A DNA stretch of 64,000 bases from an uncultured Pseudomonas sp. (GTDB lineage: Bacteria; Pseudomonadota; Gammaproteobacteria; Pseudomonadales; Pseudomonadaceae), in NCBI RefSeq assembly GCF_946886105.1, contig NZ_CAMPHV010000007.1, forward strand, positions 93,905 to 157,904, read 5' to 3'. The position numbers and the translations under genes are program-made. Below the pieces are notes generated by a model that was not told where the DNA came from, searched no databases, and worked only from the letters and a program-made list of their open reading frames with translations. Every line of letters begins with the position of its first letter. Position 1 is the stretch's first letter. Positions 37,179 through 46,224 of the stretch are shown here, piece after piece.

Positions 37179-37796
37179 ATGATTGGATTGGTTAAGCGTG
37201 GCGTGGCCTATATCGCCAGAAACACCGGACGCGGGCGTTCGCTTTATAGACGCTTGTGTAGCCCCAACGCTTTCGAGTGGGCCGACTATTTGGCGCGCTG
37301 GGGCGGTTTGCACGCCGTAGGCGAAAGCGTGCGTATTAGCCTTGGCTGTAACATAACCGACCCCACGCTGGTGCGCATTGGCAGCAATGTGACCTTGGCC
37401 GATTGCACCCTGCTTGGGCACGACGGCGTGATTCGCATCCTTAACGCTCGCTACGATAAGAAGCTCGATTCGGTTGGGCCAATCGATATACGCGACAACT
37501 GTTTTATCGGTTATCGCGCCATTATCATGCCGCGCGTGACCATAGGGCCGGACTCCATCGTTTCTGCCGGTGCAGTGGTCACCAAAGATGTACCGCCTGG
37601 TATGGTAGTGGGTGGCAATCCGGCACGGGTGATTTGCACGACCGATGAGTTAGTTAGAAAAATGGAGGAGCGCTGCGGCTCTTATCCTTGGATAGATATC
37701 ATCAGGCAGCGTAATGGTGCTTATGACGCTGAGCTTGAGCCGAAACTTTTGGCTATGAGGCGGCAGCATTTCTTTGGTGAGCAGCTCAATGATTAG
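37179..37796 (+). CDS. Hexapeptide-repeat (LbH) O-acetyltransferase
   Basis: A 205-aa left-handed beta-helix acyltransferase. Imperfect hexapeptide turns run through the middle (V-R-I-G-S-N-V-T-L-A-D-C, G-P-I-D-I-R-D-N-C-F-I-G, V-T-I-G-P-D-S-I-V-S-A-G-A-V-V-T-K-D-V) and the end is G-N-P-A-R-V-I. It probably adds acetyl to a sugar of the repeat unit. Its stop overlaps the next gene by 8 bp. Confidence 0.82.
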   Translation: MIGLVKRGVAYIARNTGRGRSLYRRLCSPNAFEWADYLARWGGLHAVGESVRISLGCNITDPTLVRIGSNVTLADCTLLGHDGVIRILNARYDKKLDSVGPIDIRDNCFIGYRAIIMPRVTIGPDSIVSAGAVVTKDVPPGMVVGGNPARVICTTDELVRKMEERCGSYPWIDIIRQRNGAYDAELEPKLLAMRRQHFFGEQLND

Positions 37797-38745
37797 TGCA
37801 TCCCTGGATGTGCTGGTAGTTAACTACAATACGGAGGCTCTGCTGGAGCCAATGTTTGACGCGTTGCGTCGTTCACATAATGCCGGTGGAGTACGCTATC
37901 TGGTTGTAGATAATGCCTCTGTCGATAACTCGCTGGCGTGTCTGGCGAAGGTCTGTCCAGAGGCATTTTTAATTGCCAACGAACATAACATTGGCTTTGG
38001 TCGTGCCAACAATCAATTGGTTGAGCGCTTGCATGGCCAATACGCGCTGCTCCTCAATACCGATGCGTTCATCGCGCCAGACACCCTGAGCAAGACTCTG
38101 GACTATATGCAGGCTAACCCTGACTGCGGTGTTCTCGGTGTTCGCCTGGTTGGGCGCGAAGGTGATTTGCAACCCTCGTGTCGCTACTTTCCAACCCCGC
38201 TTAATGTTTTTGTGGCGCGTACAGGGTTGGGGCGCTTTTTCCCCTGGGTGAAAATGATCGATGACATGGCTTGGGATCATGCCACGGTGCGTGAGTGTGA
38301 TTGGTTACCCGGGTGCTATTACCTGATCCGCCGAGAAGTGATTGAACAAGTCGGTTTGTTCGATCCACGTTACTTCCTCTATTACGAGGAGGTTGATCAC
38401 TGTAAGCGAGTCAAGCAGGCTGGCTGGAAGGTTGTGTACTACCCGCATACCACGGTGGTGCATATCGGTGGCGAAAGTGCCAAATCAGTTGGTGAACTCA
38501 ATGCGGCTAGCCGACAGATATCCACGTTACAAATCGAGAGCGAGCTATTGTACTTTCGCAAGCACCATGGTCTGGCAGGACTGGCTTGGCACATGCTGCT
38601 GGTGAGTTTGGGTGATCTTATTTTGGCGTTTAAGGATTTGTTGAAAGGTCGTGGCAGAGCTGCCGTGGGAGTGTGTTGGCAGCATACGCGCGTTACTTGG
38701 GCGCTGCTGTTTGACACCAAGCTTGCTAGCCAGTCAACCCGGTAG
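37789..38745 (+). CDS. GT2 family glycosyltransferase, possibly a rhamnosyltransferase
   Basis: A 318-aa GT-A enzyme. ATG 37789 is chosen: it overlaps the upstream stop and begins just before L-D-V-L-V-V-N-Y-N-T-E. The pattern V-V-D-N-A-S-V-D-N-S, L-L-N-T-D-A-F (DXD-like) and W-L-P-G-C-Y-Y-L-I-R-R-E is typical of the rhamnosyl-/galactofuranosyl-transferase group. dTDP-rhamnose from the rml genes is a plausible donor. Cytoplasmic face of the inner membrane. Confidence 0.85.
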   Translation: MISASLDVLVVNYNTEALLEPMFDALRRSHNAGGVRYLVVDNASVDNSLACLAKVCPEAFLIANEHNIGFGRANNQLVERLHGQYALLLNTDAFIAPDTLSKTLDYMQANPDCGVLGVRLVGREGDLQPSCRYFPTPLNVFVARTGLGRFFPWVKMIDDMAWDHATVRECDWLPGCYYLIRREVIEQVGLFDPRYFLYYEEVDHCKRVKQAGWKVVYYPHTTVVHIGGESAKSVGELNAASRQISTLQIESELLYFRKHHGLAGLAWHMLLVSLGDLILAFKDLLKGRGRAAVGVCWQHTRVTWALLFDTKLASQSTR

Positions 38746-38753
38746 ATAGAACT

Positions 38754-39278
38754 ATGTTTGAAAACATACGTGGGGATTTGCGTGCGCATAGTTGTGATTG
38801 GGCTGCTCAGGGGTTCTGGGTGATGCTGGTCTATCGCTTCGGGCGTTGGCGCTATCGCGTGCGCCCGGCCTTGCTGCGTAAGGTGTTCTCCCTGGTTTAC
38901 AAAGTTCTCTATAAATTGGTGCAAATACTTACTGGCATTGAGTTGCCGTGTGAGGTGGTGGTTGGGCGAAACTTTGTCATTGATCATTTCGGTGGCATCG
39001 TTATCAGTGGCTATGCACAGTTTGGCGATGATTGCCGGATTCGTAATGGAGTAGTTGTGGGGTTGAAAAATGTGCATGAACCACTCGCTCCAGTAATTGG
39101 CAATAATGTGGACATTGGCGCGGGGGCCAAAGTACTGGGCAATATACGTATTGGTAATAATGTTGTGATAGGTGCCAATGCGGTGGTGTTGACGGATGTG
39201 CCGGATAACTCGTTGGCTGTGGGGGTTCCGGCAATCATCAAACAACGATCTAGTGCAGCAGCAAGGCCATACCAATGA
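38754..39278 (+). CDS. Serine-acetyltransferase-like O-acetyltransferase, first copy
   Basis: A 174-aa LbH protein with the CysE-like ending D-I-G-A-G-A-K-V-L-G-N-I-R-I-G-N-N-V-V-I and A-V-G-V-P-A. The N-terminal helical region of true CysE is reduced to F-W-V-M-L-V-Y-R-F-G-R-W. In an EPS cluster this type acetylates sugars, not serine. It overlaps the next gene by 4 bp (ATGA). Confidence 0.82.
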   Translation: MFENIRGDLRAHSCDWAAQGFWVMLVYRFGRWRYRVRPALLRKVFSLVYKVLYKLVQILTGIELPCEVVVGRNFVIDHFGGIVISGYAQFGDDCRIRNGVVVGLKNVHEPLAPVIGNNVDIGAGAKVLGNIRIGNNVVIGANAVVLTDVPDNSLAVGVPAIIKQRSSAAARPYQ

Positions 39279-40003
39279 GCCACCCGCTGGACTATTTCGA
39301 GCGAATATTCATCATTAATCTGCCTTCGCGTACGGATCGTCGTAGCGAAATGGCCGCGCAGCTGAAAGCCATAGGCCTGAGTCTGACCCAGGCCAATGTC
39401 GAGCTTTTTCCGGCGGTACGCCCGGATGCGCCCGAGGGCTTTTCCAGTATCGGTGCCCGAGGTTGTTTTATGAGCCACCTGGGCGTGCTGCGCAGCGCCC
39501 AGCAGCAGGGGCTTCAACGTGTGGCGATCTTCGAGGACGATCTGGATTTCGCCATGGGTTTCAATGCGCGCATGCAGGCGCTTGTGCAACAGCTGACGGC
39601 AACTGACTGGTCAATTTTCTATGGCGGTTATCGCATGACGCGGCCGGCTGGTCGGCCGCTAGGCGCTGGGCTGAGGAAAGCCAGCGTCGATGAAGCGATT
39701 GAAACGACGCATTTCGTCGCCTTTCAGGGCGAGGCAATCGCGGCTGCGGTGCAGCATCTGGAACGGCTGCTGGGTCGTCCTGCGGGGCATCCCCAGGGCG
39801 GCCCTATGCATGTCGATGGTGCTTACAACGGGTTGCGGCGGGCGCATCCGCAGTTCAACACGCTGCTGGCCGTTCCAGAGCTGGGTTTTCAGCGTGCGTC
39901 GCGTACGGATATTCATGCGCTGCGCTGGTACGACGCCACGCCACTGGTTCGCAACGGCGTGGCCTGTATGCGTTGGGTGAAGAATCTTCTATGGCGGCGT
40001 TGA
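39275..40003 (+). CDS. GT25 family glycosyltransferase
   Basis: A 242-aa enzyme of the LPS/collagen galactosyltransferase family (GT25). The opening I-F-I-I-N-L-P-S-R-T-D-R-R-S-E-M, then G-A-R-G-C-F-M-S-H-L and V-A-I-F-E-D-D-L-D-F are the family motifs; the E-D-D is the metal-binding triad. Function in sugar transfer to the repeat unit or LPS is inferred from family and context. Confidence 0.85.
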   Translation: MSHPLDYFERIFIINLPSRTDRRSEMAAQLKAIGLSLTQANVELFPAVRPDAPEGFSSIGARGCFMSHLGVLRSAQQQGLQRVAIFEDDLDFAMGFNARMQALVQQLTATDWSIFYGGYRMTRPAGRPLGAGLRKASVDEAIETTHFVAFQGEAIAAAVQHLERLLGRPAGHPQGGPMHVDGAYNGLRRAHPQFNTLLAVPELGFQRASRTDIHALRWYDATPLVRNGVACMRWVKNLLWRR

Positions 40004-40989
40004 GTGAGTCGATGGGCGTTGGTATCGGTGTCGTGGTCATTGGCCGCAATGAGGGTGTCCGGCTGAAGCGTTGCCTGGCCTCGCTGGTGGGCGCGGCGCA
40101 GTTGGTTGTGTATGTCGACTCCGGCTCCACCGATGCTTCGGTGCGGATGGCACGCGAGCTTGGCGTCGAGGTGATCGAGTTGGATATGGCCATGCCGTTC
40201 ACCGCGGCGCGTGCCCGCAACGAGGGCTTTGCTCGCTTGCAGCAGCTGCAGCCGGCGATTGCCTATGTGCAGTTCGTCGATGGCGATTGCGAGGTGGTGC
40301 CGGGCTGGCTGATCAAGGCGCAAGCCTTTCTCGACCAGCACGCGGACGTAGCCGTGGTTTGCGGGCGGCGCCGCGAGCGCTTCCCCCAACGCTCGATTTA
40401 CAACTTGCTGTGCGACCTCGAATGGGACACTCCGGTCGGCGAGGCGAAAGCCTGCGGCGGCGATGCGCTGATGCGCGCCGGGGCCTTTGCCGCGGTGGCT
40501 GGGTTTCGTCCGGAGCTGATCGCCGGGGAGGAGCCGGAACTCTGCGTGCGGCTGCGCGCGGCCGGCTGGAAGGTCTGGCGTCTGGCTGAGGAAATGACCC
40601 TGCACGATGCGGCCATGACGCGTTTCGGCCAATGGTGGCAGCGCACCCTGCGTGCCGGTCATGCCTTTGCCGAGGGAGCGTTTCTGCATGGCGCGGCACC
40701 GGAGCGGCATTGGCTGCGCGAGTCGCGACGGGCCTGGTTATGGGGCTTGGGAATCCCTCTCGTCATCCTCCTTGCGGGGTCTATTTTCGGCTGGTTGGCA
40801 TTGCTTCTGTTACTGATCTATCCGCTGCAGATCGTTCGTCTGGCTGTGCGTGGCGCTCGATCGCCGCGGGAAAACTGGCTGCAGGCGTTGTTTCTGGTGC
40901 TGGGCAAATTCCCCGAGATGCTTGGGCAGGTCAAATTCCTCTGGCGTCGACTCGGTGCCGGCAAGTCGACATTGATCGAGTACAAATAG
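39991..40989 (+). CDS. GT2 family glycosyltransferase with C-terminal membrane segment
   Basis: A 332-aa GT-A protein. ATG 39991 overlaps the previous stop by 13 bp; a TTG at 39973 is a weaker option. Key segments are V-V-I-G-R-N-E-G-V-R-L, Y-V-D-S-G-S-T-D-A-S, F-V-D-G-D-C-E (DXD) and G-G-D-A-L-M-R-A-G-A-F. A hydrophobic stretch at about 250-280 anchors it to the membrane. Confidence 0.84.
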   Translation: MAALSESMGVGIGVVVIGRNEGVRLKRCLASLVGAAQLVVYVDSGSTDASVRMARELGVEVIELDMAMPFTAARARNEGFARLQQLQPAIAYVQFVDGDCEVVPGWLIKAQAFLDQHADVAVVCGRRRERFPQRSIYNLLCDLEWDTPVGEAKACGGDALMRAGAFAAVAGFRPELIAGEEPELCVRLRAAGWKVWRLAEEMTLHDAAMTRFGQWWQRTLRAGHAFAEGAFLHGAAPERHWLRESRRAWLWGLGIPLVILLAGSIFGWLALLLLLIYPLQIVRLAVRGARSPRENWLQALFLVLGKFPEMLGQVKFLWRRLGAGKSTLIEYK

Positions 40990-41514
40990 ATGGAAAGAGT
41001 GTCTGTGCCATCGGCCGAAATTCCCGATATGTCGCGCGAGCATAAGGCGCGGTTTGCCTGGGTGCCCTCGCGGGCATTGCTGGCGAGCATCCGCGCTTAC
41101 CAGCGGCATTGCGCTTCGCGTAACCCACTGGCGCCGCTGTTGAAGAAGTGGGCGGTACTGCGCCATGGCTTCTGGAGTGTGATGACCGGGGCGGATATTC
41201 CGCTCAATACAAAAATCGCCGGAGGGCTATTGCTGCCGCATGCCAGCGGCGTGGTTATTCACCCCGATGCCAGCATCGGCCCCAACTGCCTGATCTTCCA
41301 GCAAGTGACCATCGGCACGCGTGGTCCGGGCGGGGCACCGCAGATCTCTGGCCATGTCGATATCGGCGCCGGTGCCAAAATCCTTGGCCCGGTGAAGATC
41401 GGCAAGCATGCAGTGATAGGCGCCAACGCGGTGGTATTGAGCGATGTGCCGGAGCATTGCATGGCCGTGGGAATTCCCGCGGTCGTCAAACCTCGTAAGT
41501 ATTCTGAAGAGTAA
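40990..41514 (+). CDS. Serine-acetyltransferase-like O-acetyltransferase, second copy
   Basis: A 174-aa LbH protein. Visible motifs: D-I-P-L-N-T-K-I-A-G-G-L-L-L-P-H (catalytic His region of CysE-like enzymes), G-V-V-I-H-P-D-A-S-I-G, and D-I-G-A-G-A-K-I-L-G-P-V-K-I-G. It starts immediately after the previous stop and ends 3 bp before the next gene. Sugar acetylation is the likely role. Confidence 0.83.
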   Translation: MERVSVPSAEIPDMSREHKARFAWVPSRALLASIRAYQRHCASRNPLAPLLKKWAVLRHGFWSVMTGADIPLNTKIAGGLLLPHASGVVIHPDASIGPNCLIFQQVTIGTRGPGGAPQISGHVDIGAGAKILGPVKIGKHAVIGANAVVLSDVPEHCMAVGIPAVVKPRKYSEE

Positions 41515-41517
41515 CCA

Positions 41518-42720
41518 ATGCGTATCGCCTACTTCATCAATCAATACCCCAAGGTCAGTCACAGCTTTATCCGTCGGGAGATTCTGGCGCTGGAGCGCAA
41601 TGGCTTCGAGGTACAGCGCATCGCTTTGCGCGGCTGGGATGACGGGCTGGTGGACGAGGAGGATCTGCGCGAGCGCGAGCGCACACGCTATGTGCTGCAA
41701 GATGGCCTGAAGGGGCTGGTAGTACCTGTTTTGCAGGCGCTGCTGAACCGGCCGTCGCGCTTCTTTGCGGCGCTTGTGCTGGCGCTGCGTATGGGCCGGC
41801 GCGCCGACCGCGCTTGGCCTTACCATCTGGTCTATCTGGCCGAGGCCTGCCGCTTATTGCCCTGGTTGCGCGAGTTCGGCGCAACCCATGTGCATGCACA
41901 CTTCGGCACCAATTCCGCCGAGGTGGTGATGCTGGCCCAGGCGCTTGGCGGGCCGAGCTACAGCTTTACCGTGCATGGCCCGGAAGAGTTCGATAAGCCG
42001 CAATTTATTCACCTGGGCGAAAAAGTCCGTCGCGCGGCCTTCGTTGTGGCGATCAGCTCCTATGGGCGCAGCCAACTGTTCCGCTGGGTCGATCACGCTC
42101 ATTGGCCGAAGGTGAAAGTGGTGCATTGCGGGCTGGAGCGGGCATTTCACGATGTGCCGCCGGTCGCCATGCCTGCCGCGCCGCGCCTGGTCTGCGTGGG
42201 GCGTTTGTGCGAGCAGAAGGGCCAGCTGTTATTGATGCAGGCCGCCAGCCTGCTGTCTGCGCAGGGCCAGGCATTTGAAATCGTTTTGGCCGGCGATGGC
42301 GAGATGCGTGCGGAGATCGAGGCCTTGATCGAGCGTTATGGCTTGCAGGGACGGGTGCGCATCACCGGCTGGATCAGCAGCGAGCAGGTGCGGGCGGAAA
42401 TCCTCGCGGCGCGCGCCCTGGTGTTGCCGAGTTTTGCCGAGGGCTTGCCGGTGGTGATCATGGAGGCGATGGCGCTGCGTCGGCCGGTGCTGACCACCTA
42501 TGTGGCGGGTATTCCTGAACTGGTGCACCCAGGCGAGAACGGCTGGTTGTTTCCCGCCGGCGCGGTTGAGGAGCTGGCAGCAGCGCTGGCGGATTGTCTG
42601 GCGCAGCCGCCAGAAGTCCTGCAGCGCATGGGCGATGCAGCCTATGGCCGCGTGCTGGAGCGGCACGCAATCGATACCGAGGCGGCCAAATTGGCTGAAC
42701 TGTTCAGGGCGCAAGCATGA
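41518..42720 (+). CDS. GT4 family glycosyltransferase
   Basis: A 400-aa GT-B enzyme. The N-domain carries Q-Y-P-K-V-S-H-S-F-I-R-R-E-I-L-A-L-E and H-V-H-A-H-F-G. The nucleotide-sugar side has F-V-G-type V-C-V-G-R-L-C-E-Q-K-G, G-D-G-E-M-R and the E-x7-E retaining motif in P-S-F-A-E-G-L-P-V-V-I-M-E-A-M-A. It resembles colanic-acid WcaL-like transferases. It overlaps the next gene by 4 bp. Confidence 0.88.
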   Translation: MRIAYFINQYPKVSHSFIRREILALERNGFEVQRIALRGWDDGLVDEEDLRERERTRYVLQDGLKGLVVPVLQALLNRPSRFFAALVLALRMGRRADRAWPYHLVYLAEACRLLPWLREFGATHVHAHFGTNSAEVVMLAQALGGPSYSFTVHGPEEFDKPQFIHLGEKVRRAAFVVAISSYGRSQLFRWVDHAHWPKVKVVHCGLERAFHDVPPVAMPAAPRLVCVGRLCEQKGQLLLMQAASLLSAQGQAFEIVLAGDGEMRAEIEALIERYGLQGRVRITGWISSEQVRAEILAARALVLPSFAEGLPVVIMEAMALRRPVLTTYVAGIPELVHPGENGWLFPAGAVEELAAALADCLAQPPEVLQRMGDAAYGRVLERHAIDTEAAKLAELFRAQA

Positions 42721-43904
42721 TCGATCTAGTGAGTTGGCTGCTGAGCGCACTGCTGCTACTTATTCTGCTGCCGGTACTGGTGTTGTTCGTACAAGTCGCG
42801 CTGGCCTGCCTGCCGACGCGCGCCCAGCCCGCGTTGGCGGGAGCGCGCCCGCGTGTGGCGGTGTTGGTGCCGGCGCACAACGAGTCGGCGCTGATAGTCG
42901 CGACCTTGCAGGCGCTACGGGCGCAATTGCAGGCGGGTGACCGCTTGCTGGTGGTCGCGGACAACTGCTCCGACGACACGGCAGCGCTGGCCAGAGCTGC
43001 CGGCGCCGAGGTGATCGAACGAAGCAACAGCCAGCAGCGCGGCAAGGGCTATGCCCTGGATTTCGGCGTGCGGCATCTTGCGGCTGATGCCCCTGAAGTT
43101 CTGATCATCGTCGATGCCGATTGCCAGGTGGGCGAGGGTGCCATCGAGCGTTTGGCCCTCTGCTGCATTCAGTCCGGTCGGCCGACCCAGGCGCTGTACC
43201 TGATGCATGCGCCGCAGGGTTCTGGCCTCAAGGTGCGCATCGCCGAATTCGCCTGGAGCGTGAAGAATTTGCTGCGCCCGACCGGTTGGGTGCGCCTCGG
43301 CTTGCCCTGCCAGCTGATGGGCTCGGGTATGGCCTTTGTCTGGCGCGGTCTGGCGCTGATCGACCTGGCCAGCGGGCACATAGTCGAAGATTTGAAGATG
43401 GGCTTGGATTTTTGCCGCAACGGCAAGCCGCCGCTGTTTTGCCCCGATGCCAGGGTCAGCAGTTATTTTCCGCGCAGCGAAGAGGGCTTGAGCAGCCAGC
43501 GCACGCGCTGGGAGCATGGTCACCTCGGGGTCATCCTCGGCGATGCGCCCAGATTGCTCGCCGAGTCGCTTGGGCGGCGCAACTGGAAGCTGCTGGGCAT
43601 GACCCTCGATCTGCTGGTGCCGCCGCTGGCTCTATTGACCCTGGTAGTGGTAGCGGCCTTTATCCTGGCCTGGTTGCTGGCTGGCCTGAGCGGGCTGCTG
43701 GTGCCAGCGTTGATCGCCTCGGTCGGGGTGGCGATGCTGGGCGTCACCATTCTGCTGGCCTGGGCTCGTTGCGGTCGTGACATAATTTCTTTCGTTTCGC
43801 TGTTGTATGCACCTTTTTACGCCGTGAAAAAAATTCCCCTGTACCTGGGGTTTCTACTCAAGCGCCAAGTCGATTGGGTTCGTTCGAAACGGGATGATCA
43901 CTGA
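42717..43904 (+). CDS. GT2 family membrane glycosyltransferase
   Basis: A 395-aa protein with an N-terminal membrane helix, a GT2 domain (V-L-V-P-A-H-N-E-S-A-L, V-V-A-D-N-C-S-D-D-T, I-V-D-A-D-C-Q) and two to three C-terminal membrane segments. The late Q-R-T-R-W-E-H-G motif is the Q-x-x-R-W signature seen in processive synthases and also in membrane-bound transferases such as IcaA-like proteins. It could extend the chain or add a single sugar; context favours the latter. One-base overlap with the next gene. Confidence 0.85.
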   Translation: MIDLVSWLLSALLLLILLPVLVLFVQVALACLPTRAQPALAGARPRVAVLVPAHNESALIVATLQALRAQLQAGDRLLVVADNCSDDTAALARAAGAEVIERSNSQQRGKGYALDFGVRHLAADAPEVLIIVDADCQVGEGAIERLALCCIQSGRPTQALYLMHAPQGSGLKVRIAEFAWSVKNLLRPTGWVRLGLPCQLMGSGMAFVWRGLALIDLASGHIVEDLKMGLDFCRNGKPPLFCPDARVSSYFPRSEEGLSSQRTRWEHGHLGVILGDAPRLLAESLGRRNWKLLGMTLDLLVPPLALLTLVVVAAFILAWLLAGLSGLLVPALIASVGVAMLGVTILLAWARCGRDIISFVSLLYAPFYAVKKIPLYLGFLLKRQVDWVRSKRDDH

Positions 43905-44641
43905 TGCATTGCTTGGCTTGGCAGCAACGCTGGCGCGCGCTTGTCGACAGACTCCGGGTGGTCGGCGATCCCGCTGATGAACAATGCTTGATCGAGGCTT
44001 TATCGAAGCCCGAGGCCCCGACAGTCTTGGGTTTCGTCAATGCGCATGCGATGAATCTGGCCGCGGGCGATACGGACTACTACCAGGCGTTGGCTGCGGC
44101 CGATGTGCTGCTGCGCGATGGTTCCGGTATGGCCATCTTGTTCCGCCGCCGCCGGTTGGTGCCGGGGCTGAATATGAACGGCACCGACTTTATTCCCAAG
44201 TTGCTCGAGGCATATCGAGGGCGTCGCGTCGCATTCTGGGGCACCCAGGAGCCGTTTCTGGCCAAGGCGGTACGCCACAGCGAAGAACTATTCGGCGTGC
44301 AGGTGGTGTCCTCCCAGCATGGTTTTGCTGAGCTGGAGGTGTACACCGCGCTTGCCCAGCAGCTACGACCGGAGCTGATCGTGCTGGGCATGGGCATGCC
44401 CAAACAAGAACAGCTGGCCGCCAGGATCGCTACCAGCGGCATGCCCTGTTTGGTGGTGTGCGGCGGGGCAATAGTGGACTTTCTAGGCGGCAAGGTAACC
44501 CGCGCCCCAGAGTGGTTGCGGCGTCTCGGCTGCGAGTGGCTATTCAGGCTGATGCTCGAACCCAGGCGTTTGTTCCAGCGCTATGTGGTGGGTAATCCGT
44601 TGTTCCTGCTGCGCACGCTTATCTGGCGCGATGCTGCTTAG
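43904..44641 (+). CDS. WecG/TagA/CpsF family glycosyltransferase (GT26)
   Basis: A 245-aa GT26 enzyme. The family signatures are F-V-N-A-H-A-M-N-L-A, L-R-D-G-S-G-M-A-I, M-N-G-T-D-F-I-P, V-L-G-M-G-M-P-K-Q-E and R-A-P-E-W-L-R-R-L-G-C-E-W-L-F-R. These enzymes add a ManNAc-type or glucuronic-type sugar to a lipid-linked acceptor. The acceptor and donor are not determined here. Confidence 0.9.
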   Translation: MHCLAWQQRWRALVDRLRVVGDPADEQCLIEALSKPEAPTVLGFVNAHAMNLAAGDTDYYQALAAADVLLRDGSGMAILFRRRRLVPGLNMNGTDFIPKLLEAYRGRRVAFWGTQEPFLAKAVRHSEELFGVQVVSSQHGFAELEVYTALAQQLRPELIVLGMGMPKQEQLAARIATSGMPCLVVCGGAIVDFLGGKVTRAPEWLRRLGCEWLFRLMLEPRRLFQRYVVGNPLFLLRTLIWRDAA

Positions 44642-44650
44642 CAAGCCGCC

Positions 44651-45775
44651 ATGTCGAGCGATCGGCGCGGCGACTTTTATATCAACAGAGTTTTCGAGAT
44701 GACGCCAAGCGAGTCCGAGGCAATAAAGATTTGTCGGGTGCTGTGCATATTTTTCATGAGCTACGTGCATGTGAACCCTGGCCTGGACAGTTTTGCCGGT
44801 GAGTTGCCCGCGCACTTGGCCCTGCTTGAGAGCGTGTTCTCCGATGTTTTGGGCAGGGCCAGTGTGCCTGCGCTCAGTGTGCTGGGCGGCTTTTTGGCGG
44901 TGACTGCCTATGCACGCAGGCGCAACTGGGCGGTCTACGCTCGCGAGCGTTGGCAAACCCTGATGATTCCGCTGTTCAGCTGGAATGCCGTGATTATCCT
45001 GCTATCGGTGTTGATATGGCTGACCAGCGGCGCGCAAACGGCGGTGCTGCGTGAGCTGCCGAATCTGCAGTGGGCAGAGCTGCCGCTGCTGTTGGACAGG
45101 CTGACGGCCTACAACTATGGCTCGGCAACCACAGCGCTCAATTTCCTCCGGGACATCTTCGTCTGCTCGCTGCTGCTACCCGCGTTGCTGGTGCTGCTGC
45201 GGTATACGGGCGCGGCCGGCTTGGCGCTGCTCTGGTTGGTTGGGCTTACCCTGGGTTTCGCCCCAGTGGTTATGCGCCCGGCTATCCTGATGTTCTTCTG
45301 CGCCGGCATCTACCTTGGGCTACAGGGCAGTCTGTTCAGGCCAAGCCTGGGCACGCTGAGCAAGTTGTCGGTAGCGCTGCTGGTGCCCTTGGCGCTGGTG
45401 GGGCTGGCTCCGCTTTTCGCCGGCGAATACCGTGACAATGCAGCCGACACGCTGTCGCGCCTGCTGGTGAGCGGCGCCTTCCTGCTGGCAGCCTACGGGC
45501 TGAGCCGGGTATCAGTGGACAACCTGTTGGCGCGATTGGAGCCCATGATCTCCCTGATGTTCCTCGCTCACGCGAGCATCATGCTGGTGTTCTGGGGTAT
45601 TTGGCAGAAGGCCGTGGGCTCGGGGTTGGAGTGGCCGTATGGGCTCTTCTATATCAGCGCGCCGCTGGCGACCTTGCTTGCCGTAGCGATGCTGTATCGT
45701 TGCCTGGCATACGCTCCAGCGATCCTTCAGCATGCCTTGACCGGCAAGCCGTGCACCGATCTGGCACGGCCTTGA
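44651..45775 (+). CDS. Acyltransferase-3 family membrane protein
   Basis: A 374-aa polytopic protein of the acyltransferase-3 (OafA-like) family with about ten hydrophobic segments and the H-bearing first segment F-M-S-Y-V-H-V-N-P-G. It probably O-acetylates the polymer or a lipid-linked sugar from the periplasmic side. It is the last gene of the plus-strand EPS run. Confidence 0.8.
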   Translation: MSSDRRGDFYINRVFEMTPSESEAIKICRVLCIFFMSYVHVNPGLDSFAGELPAHLALLESVFSDVLGRASVPALSVLGGFLAVTAYARRRNWAVYARERWQTLMIPLFSWNAVIILLSVLIWLTSGAQTAVLRELPNLQWAELPLLLDRLTAYNYGSATTALNFLRDIFVCSLLLPALLVLLRYTGAAGLALLWLVGLTLGFAPVVMRPAILMFFCAGIYLGLQGSLFRPSLGTLSKLSVALLVPLALVGLAPLFAGEYRDNAADTLSRLLVSGAFLLAAYGLSRVSVDNLLARLEPMISLMFLAHASIMLVFWGIWQKAVGSGLEWPYGLFYISAPLATLLAVAMLYRCLAYAPAILQHALTGKPCTDLARP

Positions 45776-46224
45776 TCGGTTTGAAGCGGAGCGACTCGTC
45801 AGTTCAGGTTAAGGGCTTTCTGAAAAAGCCCTGTGAGCCGCCCCGAAAATGCGGCCCAACCATGTTACGACCAAGCCTGCGATCTCGAAAAAGACAGGCA
45901 TTATCGGGGTCTCCTTAGGCATCACCAGGGCGGGATCCCATGGGGGTATCGGTTACCTGCTTTCCAGAGCCTGCCACTGGCTCCTTCCGTCGACGCAAAG
46001 AAGCTGGGCATTTTTCGGGCGAGAAAGTGAGTTTCCCTTCTAGAAGTTTCTCTATTCTGCGCCAGTTCCCAGTTCCCAGTTCCCAGTTCCCAGTTAGCGG
46101 CTAGGCTAACGACTGCCAATCCATAAGGCTCTGACCGTTATCGTCGGCGTGCTGGTACCCGCGCCCAGCGATGCCTGGCGCCAAGGCGGCAACCGATACG
46201 TCATCGATTGCCGCCCGCCAACCG
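45776..46224. other. Gene-free spacer between the EPS locus and the lysine cluster
   Basis: 449 bp with no supported gene between two convergent units. It contains a stem AGGGCTTT / AAAGCCCT at 45812-45832 without a U-tract, and the tandem heptamers at 46063-46097. No canonical terminator is obvious. Confidence 0.6.
46063..46097. repeat. Tandem CAGTTCC heptamer, four copies plus a partial
   Basis: Four perfect CAGTTCC units (46063-46090) are followed by CAGTTAG. The unit length is 7, so in any frame it reads as a repeating peptide; the resulting minus-strand W-E-L-G-T-G-N pattern is an artefact, not a protein. The same heptamer occurs in unrelated genomes and is prone to slipped-strand length change. 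Confidence 0.85.

Noticed and set aside
38754..41514. Calling the CysE-like proteins cysteine-biosynthesis enzymes
   Set aside because: They are short, lack the CysE N-terminal domain and lie among glycosyltransferases, so sugar acetylation fits better.
45812..45832. AGGGCTTT/AAAGCCCT stem as a terminator of the EPS operon
   Set aside because: No U-tract follows on either strand.
46063..46097. Possible CRISPR-like short repeat
   Set aside because: The unit is a 7-bp tandem without spacers, so it is a simple repeat, and no cas genes are present.
45922..46119. Small protein with W-E-L-G-T-G-N repeats
   Set aside because: It is just the translation of the heptamer repeat, with no start context.
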